5,332 bases of DNA from Rhodospirillales bacterium. GTDB lineage: Bacteria; Pseudomonadota; Alphaproteobacteria; Rhodospirillales; Casp-alpha2. Both the position numbers and the translations under genes were made by a program. Shown here one piece after another: positions 1-3,624 of the stretch. The stretch is taken from NCBI GenBank assembly GCA_028282185.1, contig JANQIJ010000289.1, forward strand, positions 1 through 5,332, written 5' to 3'. Position 1 is the first letter of the stretch. Each line of letters opens with the position of its first letter. A model generated the notes under the pieces. That model was not told the origin of the DNA, ran no database searches, and was given only the letters and a program-made list of their open reading frames with translations.

Positions 1-130
1 GGGCGACCTTGATGGCGACGGACAACAGGATTTCGATGGGATGAAAGCGGATGCCCGTGGTCGTGTCGAAGGCCCGGTCCGTGTGGTGCACGCGGTGCAG
101 GCGCCACAGCACCGGCACCTTGTGGAACAG
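1..130 (-). pseudogene. Inverted fragment of the sterol desaturase-family gene carrying its upstream histidine box
   Basis: Translating the minus strand from base 130 downward gives LFHKVPVLWRLHRVHH, then TDRAFDTTTGIRFHPIEI and LLSVAIKV. This is the typical middle of a fatty acid hydroxylase/sterol desaturase protein: the FHxVPxLWRxHRVHH box, then the xDxxFDxTTGxRFHPxEI stretch before a membrane segment. From TDRAF on, it repeats the protein encoded at 132-213 on the plus strand. The part unique to this piece is 84-130, which supplies HRVHH, a di-iron ligand cluster of the family. I infer that in the real genome this 47-nt stretch sits in the opposite orientation, directly before base 131, and completes the gene. 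Upstream codons are off the window. Confidence 0.8.
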
Positions 131-213
131 CACGGACCGGGCCTTCGACACGACCACGGGCATCCGCTTTCATCCCATCGAAATCCTGTTGTCCGTCGCC
201 ATCAAGGTCGCCC
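1..213. repeat. Perfect 83-bp inverted repeat with 47-nt spacer, probably a fold-back chimera
   Basis: Bases 1-83 are the exact reverse complement of 131-213 (base i pairs with base 214-i), and pairing breaks down at 84/130. The left arm runs to the window edge, so its full length is unknown. Both arms and the spacer are coding sequence of one sterol desaturase-family gene. Read on the minus strand from 130 to 1, the protein passes smoothly through a conserved histidine box. Read on the plus strand, the consensus begins only at 132. The breakpoint is therefore at 130/131. Perfect identity, a short spacer and a position at the sequence end fit a fold-back chimera from amplification or assembly. 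A real inverted duplication is possible but less likely. Confidence 0.93.
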
Positions 214-608
214 TGGTCGTCGCCTTGGGCATCCCGGCCGTGGCCGTCATCGTGTTCGAGGTGATCCTCAACGCGACCAGTCTGTTCAACCACGCCAACG
301 TCAATCTGCCGCCGGCGGTCGACCGTATGGTCCGCCTGGTGCTGGTCACGCCCGACATGCACCGGGTCCATCATTCGGTGCATCGCGACGAAACGGACAG
401 CAATTTCGGCTTCAACGTGCCCTGGTGGGATCGCCTGTTCGGGACTTACTGTGCGCAGCCGCGCGACGGTCATCTGGCCATGGAAATCGGCGTCCATGAA
501 TTCCCGGACGCCCGGCGCCTGACCCTGGCCCGGCTCATGGCCCAGCCGTTCCGTGCGACCCCGCAACCCAACGCGGCGGCGGGGCGCGAGGCCGCCACCG
601 AAAACTGA
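131..608 (+). CDS. Sterol desaturase / fatty acid hydroxylase family protein, C-terminal part
   Basis: This family consists of membrane-bound di-iron oxygenases that hydroxylate or desaturate lipid substrates; the substrate cannot be told from this fragment. The recognisable sequence starts at 132 (TDRAFDTTTGIRFHPIEI), continues through a hydrophobic membrane segment (about 177-260), FNHANVNLP (about 285-311), and the second histidine cluster DMHRVHHS (about 354-377). It then reads DSNFGFNVPWWDRLFGTY, the usual C-terminal signature. The tail is low-complexity and variable, ending in TGA at 606-608. The frame stays open back to an ATG at 51, but residues encoded at 51-131 are antisense of the inverted repeat and match nothing in the family, so that start is false. 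The N-terminal half is missing. It converges with the PaiB-family gene; the 47 nt between their stops show no obvious terminator. Confidence 0.85.
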
Positions 609-655
609 AGCCCGGTCCGGCCAGCCGATCCAGCCCGTCCCGAGGACGACACGTT

Positions 656-1291
656 CTAGCCCAACCGGTGCTTGTTGGCTCGTTCGGTCAATTCGGCCAG
701 GACGGCGTCCTCCGGTCGGTCACTGGCGCGGAGCCCCCGGACCGCTCCGGCCACGTCCTCGGGCTGTCGGTTCTGGCTCATCTTGCGTTTGCCCTCGAGA
801 CGCTGGATCGGCATTTCGAAGGCGACGATGCCCTTGAGCTGGGCGGCGACGAAATCGTCAGGCAGGGCCGCCATCCGCCAGGGCGTTTCGCGGCCGGCTT
901 CGTATTGATCGCTCAACGACGACAGGCGGGCGACGATCTTCGCCGGATCGTCCATTACCCGGGGGCGGCCATAGGCATGGACCGCAAGGTAATTCCAGGT
1001 CGGCACCGACTTGGCGGTGTCGTACCAGTCGGGCGAGATGTAGCCGTGGGGACCCTGGAACACCGCCATCGCCCGGGTCTTGCCGTCGAATGCCCGCCAA
1101 TGGTCATTGGCCTTGGTCACATGGCCCCACAACACGCCGTTGCCGGCCCGGTCCGCCAGGTAGAGCGGCAGATGGGTGGCCATCATCCCTTCCGCGCCGG
1201 CGGCGCTGACCAGCACGGCGAAGCCGTGATCGGCGATCAGGTCCTGCATCTCCGCGACGTCGGGCATGTCGAACTGTTTGGGGCGATACAC
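656..1291 (-). CDS. paiB: FMN-binding negative transcriptional regulator, PaiB family
   Basis: The 211-aa product has the full length and motif order of the PaiB family, which has a split-barrel flavin-binding fold. Visible blocks are MYRPKQF at the N-terminus, ATHLPLYL (38-45), the signature FQGPHGYISPDWY (78-90), VPTWNYLAVHAYG (96-108) and LEGKRKMSQN (165-174). In Bacillus the founding member is linked to repression of sporulation and degradative-enzyme genes. In proteobacteria the role is mostly untested, so the regulator label is inherited and flavin binding is the safer claim. The start is GTG at 1289-1291, supported by AAGGAG about 7 nt upstream on the minus strand and by the family's usual MYxPxxF beginning. 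The stop is TAG at 656-658. It diverges from the DUF6494-type gene across 170 bp. No PaiA-type acetyltransferase gene is next to it. Confidence 0.9.
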   Translation of the reverse strand: MYRPKQFDMPDVAEMQDLIADHGFAVLVSAAGAEGMMATHLPLYLADRAGNGVLWGHVTKANDHWRAFDGKTRAMAVFQGPHGYISPDWYDTAKSVPTWNYLAVHAYGRPRVMDDPAKIVARLSSLSDQYEAGRETPWRMAALPDDFVAAQLKGIVAFEMPIQRLEGKRKMSQNRQPEDVAGAVRGLRASDRPEDAVLAELTERANKHRLG

Positions 1292-1390
1292 CGGGCGTCT
1301 CCTTCGTCGTCTTGCCGGTCCGTGCTTTACGGGATCGTCGATGCCCTTGGCAGGGCCATTTCCCGATTGATCGAGGTTCCAATTCTGCCG

Positions 1391-1419
1391 TTGCCTGCCG
1401 GGGGGGCGCCCCGCATTAT
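1391..1419 (+). promoter_or_regulatory. Possible sigma70-type promoter of the DUF6494-type gene
   Basis: TTGCCT (1391-1396) and CATTAT (1414-1419) are 17 bp apart and each match four of six consensus bases. Transcription would start near 1426, giving a leader of about 36 nt before the ATG at 1462. The spacer contains a G-run and the palindrome GGGGCGCCCC. The divergent region 1292-1461 must also hold the promoter of the PaiB-family gene, but I see no convincing minus-strand match. Confidence 0.35.
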
Positions 1420-1461
1420 GGTCGACAAGACCACGACAGACGATTCAACGGAGATTGAGCC

Positions 1462-1701
1462 ATGGACGAAGAACATTTCAACATGCAGGTCAGGAAGTTC
1501 CTGAAGAAGGTCGGTGTGACCAGTCAGCGCGAGATCGAGGGCGCGGTGCGCCAGGCCCTGGCGTCGGGCCAGTTGGCCAGCGACGACACGGTGGCGGTCA
1601 AGGCGACCCTGACGATCCCGACCCTTGGCCTCAGCCACGACATCGACGGCTTCATCGAATTGTCCGATTTCGACCCGCACGCGGACGCGACGCTGGATTA
1701 G
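1462..1701 (+). CDS. DUF6494 family protein (79 aa, function unknown)
   Basis: A small, probably cytoplasmic protein with no signal peptide, membrane segment or cysteine. The N-terminal part, FNMQVRKFLKKVGVTSQREI (residues 6-25), is basic and probably helical. The next helix, EGAVRQALASGQL, leads into alternating hydrophobic residues (VAVKATLTIPTL) that suggest beta strands, and an acidic C-terminus. The wording closely resembles DUF6494 proteins as I remember them, a short family without assigned function. The start is well supported: GGAG at 1450-1453 lies 8 nt before the ATG. The stop is TAG at 1699-1701, followed at once by a terminator-like hairpin, so the gene is probably monocistronic. 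Its codon use matches the high-GC flanking genes, so it belongs to the resident genome rather than the islet after it. Confidence 0.82.
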   Translation: MDEEHFNMQVRKFLKKVGVTSQREIEGAVRQALASGQLASDDTVAVKATLTIPTLGLSHDIDGFIELSDFDPHADATLD

Positions 1702-1742
1702 AAAAGCCTGAGCGGGCCGGCAGGTCCGCGACAGTGGCTTTT
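1702..1742. terminator. Terminator-like hairpin after the DUF6494-type gene, possibly bidirectional
   Basis: AAAAGCC (1702-1708) pairs with GGCTTTT (1736-1742). Inside it, 1712-1718 (GCGGGCC) pairs with 1723-1729 (GGTCCGC), with one G-T pair and a GGCA loop. An internal loop of 3 and 6 nt separates the two stems. The A-run on one side and T-run on the other mean it could end transcripts from either direction. It starts on the base after the stop codon. The T-run is only four long, so termination strength is uncertain. Confidence 0.5.
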
Positions 1743-1967
1743 CGAACAAAGAGAAAGTTAGCCCTGAAAGGATTGGGGCTTCTGAATCATCGGAGACTCC
1801 AGTCTTCCCTTTTGGGGTTGCAATAGGTGTGCAACCAAAGTACTTGACTCTTATAGAGAGTCTTTTCGTTAGTAAATTCGCAACCGATTCGTTAATACTA
1901 TAGCATCTGCCCGCTGGATGCGGTCGTTATGGGCCGATTGGCCATTAGTGGTCCTAGTGGGCGTCCA
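1743..1967. other. AT-richer non-coding stretch between two terminators; possible small RNA or leader
   Basis: I see no credible protein here. About 28 of 60 bases are G or C at 1741-1800 and 25 of 60 at 1861-1920, against 42 of 60 in a sampled sdhA stretch (4681-4740). Short inverted repeats are 1794-1798/1801-1805, 1816-1822/1830-1836 (GGTTGCA/TGCAACC, 7-nt loop), 1846-1851/1857-1862 (GACTCT/AGAGTC, followed by TTTT), 1903-1907/1917-1921 and 1932-1935/1940-1943. Promoter-like sequence lies in the AT-rich middle. A strong terminator closes the stretch. This layout would suit a small RNA of up to about 200 nt or a leader of the DUF3800 gene. It could equally be degenerate DNA at the edge of an acquired segment. 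Confidence 0.4.
1841..1906 (+). promoter_or_regulatory. AT-rich promoter-like region upstream of the DUF3800 gene
   Basis: This patch contains TTGACT (1844-1849, five of six -35 bases) without a good -10 at normal spacing. It also holds TTCGCA (1877-1882) with TAGCAT (1901-1906) 18 bp later, and a TACTAT at 1896-1901. The near-repeat TTCGTTAGTA (1865-1874) / TTCGTTAATA (1888-1897) is offset by 23 bp, about two helical turns. Something must drive the DUF3800 gene and this is the most likely place, but I cannot choose one promoter. Confidence 0.3.
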
Positions 1968-2001
1968 AGACAGCCTCCTTCGGGAGGCTGTCTGTTTTTT
2001 T
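1968..2001 (+). terminator. Strong intrinsic terminator directly upstream of the DUF3800 gene
   Basis: An 11-bp perfect stem (AGACAGCCTCC at 1968-1978 with GGAGGCTGTCT at 1983-1993) is closed by a stable C-TTCG-G tetraloop, followed by G and seven Ts (1995-2001). This is a model rho-independent terminator for plus-strand transcription. It would not work on the minus strand, where no T-run follows. The ATG of the DUF3800 gene is 11 nt further on, so it either ends an upstream transcript (a small RNA or leader) or limits expression of that gene. Confidence 0.9.
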
Positions 2002-2012
2002 GGATCGTCGAA

Positions 2013-2828
2013 ATGGTTGAATGGGCACTGTATCTCGATGAGGCGGGAGATTCCAATCGCCACGAATTACCACTAATAAGCGGCAAGACACCTCTTTTTA
2101 CACTCGGGGGGTGTTGCTTGCGCCTTAAGGATTGGCGCGAGTTCGATCGCAGATACATGCATCTGAAGATTCATTTCTTCAGAAACGAAATCGATAAGTC
2201 GCGCAAAGATGCAGCGAACTGGGAAATTAAGGGAAAACGTTTGACCGCGCCCAGGAATGCGGAGTCCGAAAGGCTTAAAGTCTTCGGCTATCAGGTGTTG
2301 GATCTTATAGGCGAATTTGGCGGTCGTTTGTTCGCCGTCACATTTCTCAAGTCAGTTAAAGATCCGATGGCTTCACATGCCATGTATTCGCACGGGCTGC
2401 AGATATTGGCAGAACGTTTCGACATTTTTCTTCGTGAAGAGGACTCCACGGGGCTCACGATCATCGACTCCCGTGCTGCCCATGTGACGCCCGGTCAAGG
2501 ATTGGACTACCGCGTAGCGACCAGCTATTTGAGCTTTGTTTTTGGAAACGTCGAAGGCCAGCAGCTTAAACGCCTTATTGAAGGTCCAATATTTGCTGAC
2601 TCCGGTTTAACGGCCGGAATTCAAATGGCCGACATCGTTGCGGCTTTGGTTTACGCCAACCAATACACCTACCGTTTCAATCCCGACGACCAGAACGGTC
2701 TGCTCAGCTATGCGCATGCGCGTAAATTTTGGCAGCCATTAAAAGCCTTGGAGTTTGCCAGCAAAAAGAAGTACGGCGGTTACCTAAAGTACGGGTTCCG
2801 TATCGTCGATCACCGAGACAAAAACTGA
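2013..2828 (+). CDS. DUF3800 domain-containing protein (271 aa)
   Basis: DUF3800 proteins are uncharacterised. I recall them as RNase H-like in predicted fold and frequent in mobile and defence-rich regions, so a nucleic-acid-processing role is inference. Visible blocks are YLDEAGD (residues 7-13), FTLGG (29-33), IKGKRL (72-77), IIDSR (150-154) and the C-terminal SGLTAGIQMADIVAALV (197-213). Candidate acidic active-site residues are D9, E10, D152 and D206. I chose ATG 2013 because the family begins just before the LDExGD block. An in-frame ATG at 1929 would translate through the terminator stem. The ribosome site is weak: only GGA at 2002-2004, right after the T-run. G+C is low (24 of 60 at 2161-2220), unlike both flanks, which suggests horizontal transfer. 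No partner gene is present. Its TGA ends 2 bp from the sdhB stop, on the opposite strand. Confidence 0.85.
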   Translation: MVEWALYLDEAGDSNRHELPLISGKTPLFTLGGCCLRLKDWREFDRRYMHLKIHFFRNEIDKSRKDAANWEIKGKRLTAPRNAESERLKVFGYQVLDLIGEFGGRLFAVTFLKSVKDPMASHAMYSHGLQILAERFDIFLREEDSTGLTIIDSRAAHVTPGQGLDYRVATSYLSFVFGNVEGQQLKRLIEGPIFADSGLTAGIQMADIVAALVYANQYTYRFNPDDQNGLLSYAHARKFWQPLKALEFASKKKYGGYLKYGFRIVDHRDKN

Positions 2829-2830
2829 GT

Positions 2831-3607
2831 CTATTGCCGCGCCGCGATCGACTTCTTGATCTCGGCGATCGCCAAGCCCGGGTTCAGATGCTTCGGGCAC
2901 GTATTGGTGCAGTTCATGATCGTGTGGCAGCGATAGAGCCGGAACGGGTCGTTCAGGTTGTCGAGCCGTTTTCCCGTCGCCTCGTCGCGCGAGTCGGCGA
3001 TCCAGCGATAGCTCTGCAACAGGATCGCCGGGCCCAGGTAGCGGTCGCCGTTCCACCAATAGCTGGGACAACTGGTCTGACAGCAGAAGCAGAGGATGCA
3101 TTCCCAAAGGCCGTCGAGCTTCTCCCGTTCCTCCGGCGACTGCAGGCGTTCGCGGGTCGGCGCCGGGGTGTCGGCCTGCAACCAGGGTTCGATGGATTTG
3201 AGCTGCGCGTAGGGCACGTTCAAGTCCGGGACCAGGTCCTTGATCACCGGCATGTGCGGCAGGGGATAGATCTTCACGTCGCCGGCGATGTCTGCGATCG
3301 CCTTGGTGCAGGCCAGCGTATTGGTGCCGTCGATGTTGAAGGCGCAGGAACCGCAGACCCCTTCGCGGCAGGACCGGCGAAAGGTGACGGTTGAATCCAT
3401 TTCGTTCTTGATCTTGATCAGCGCGTCCAAAACCATCGGCCCGCAGCGGTCGAGATCGACCTCGAAGGTGTCGATCCGGGGCAAGTCGTCCGTATCCGGG
3501 TCCCAGCGGTAAATCTTGAAATTGCGGATGTTGGTCGCGTCGGGCGCCGCCTTATGGGTTTTGCCCTCGGTGATCCGGGAGTTGGCGGGAAGGTTGAGTT
3601 CGACCAT
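2831..3607 (-). CDS. sdhB: Succinate dehydrogenase iron-sulfur subunit
   Basis: SdhB passes electrons from the SdhA flavin through three iron-sulfur clusters to ubiquinone in complex II, on the cytoplasmic face of the inner membrane. The 258-aa length is normal. The 2Fe-2S ligands are C80, C85, C88 and C100 (SCREGVCGSC...LAC). By alignment with E. coli, the 4Fe-4S ligands are C170, C173, C176 and C237, and the 3Fe-4S ligands are C180, C227 and C233 (ECILCFCCQTSCPSYWW; CHTIMNCTNTCPKHLNP). The tryptophans after SCPSY, near the quinone site, are kept. The start is ATG at 3605-3607, where the alphaproteobacterial MVELNLPxNS N-terminus begins; the frame is open further upstream but only inside sdhA. 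A purine-rich AGGAAGGA lies ahead of it. It follows sdhA by 17 nt, so they are co-transcribed. No terminator follows its TAG. Confidence 0.97.
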   Translation of the reverse strand: MVELNLPANSRITEGKTHKAAPDATNIRNFKIYRWDPDTDDLPRIDTFEVDLDRCGPMVLDALIKIKNEMDSTVTFRRSCREGVCGSCAFNIDGTNTLACTKAIADIAGDVKIYPLPHMPVIKDLVPDLNVPYAQLKSIEPWLQADTPAPTRERLQSPEEREKLDGLWECILCFCCQTSCPSYWWNGDRYLGPAILLQSYRWIADSRDEATGKRLDNLNDPFRLYRCHTIMNCTNTCPKHLNPGLAIAEIKKSIAARQ

Positions 3608-3624
3608 GTTCTTGTTCCTTCCTC
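3608..3624 (-). promoter_or_regulatory. sdhA-sdhB spacer with ribosome binding site of sdhB
   Basis: On the minus strand the 17-nt gap reads GAGGAAGGAACAAGAAC before the sdhB ATG. The purine run GAGGAAGGA is the only ribosome-binding candidate. It fixes the sdhB start over the longer open frame reaching back into sdhA. Confidence 0.7.

Noticed and set aside
51..131. N-terminal start of the sterol desaturase frame at ATG 51
   Set aside because: The residues encoded before 132 are antisense of the inverted repeat and its spacer; they do not resemble the family, while the minus strand of the same bases does.
668..1504. Long plus-strand open frame opposite the PaiB-family gene
   Set aside because: It is the antisense of a clear gene on the minus strand, a common effect of high G+C, and shows no recognisable domain.
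1846..1866. GACTCT/AGAGTC hairpin with TTTT as a separate terminator
   Set aside because: The stem is six pairs with moderate G+C and a four-base T-run, too weak to call next to the far better one at 1968-2001.
1929..2012. Upstream in-frame ATG for the DUF3800 gene, adding 28 residues
   Set aside because: The extension is translated from the terminator stem and T-run, lacks a ribosome site, and the family normally begins just before the LDExGD block.
1858..2835. GAGTCT at 1858-1863 and 2827-2832 as target-site duplication of an inserted element
   Set aside because: It is only a six-base match, lies well inside the left edge of the composition shift, and no inverted termini accompany it.
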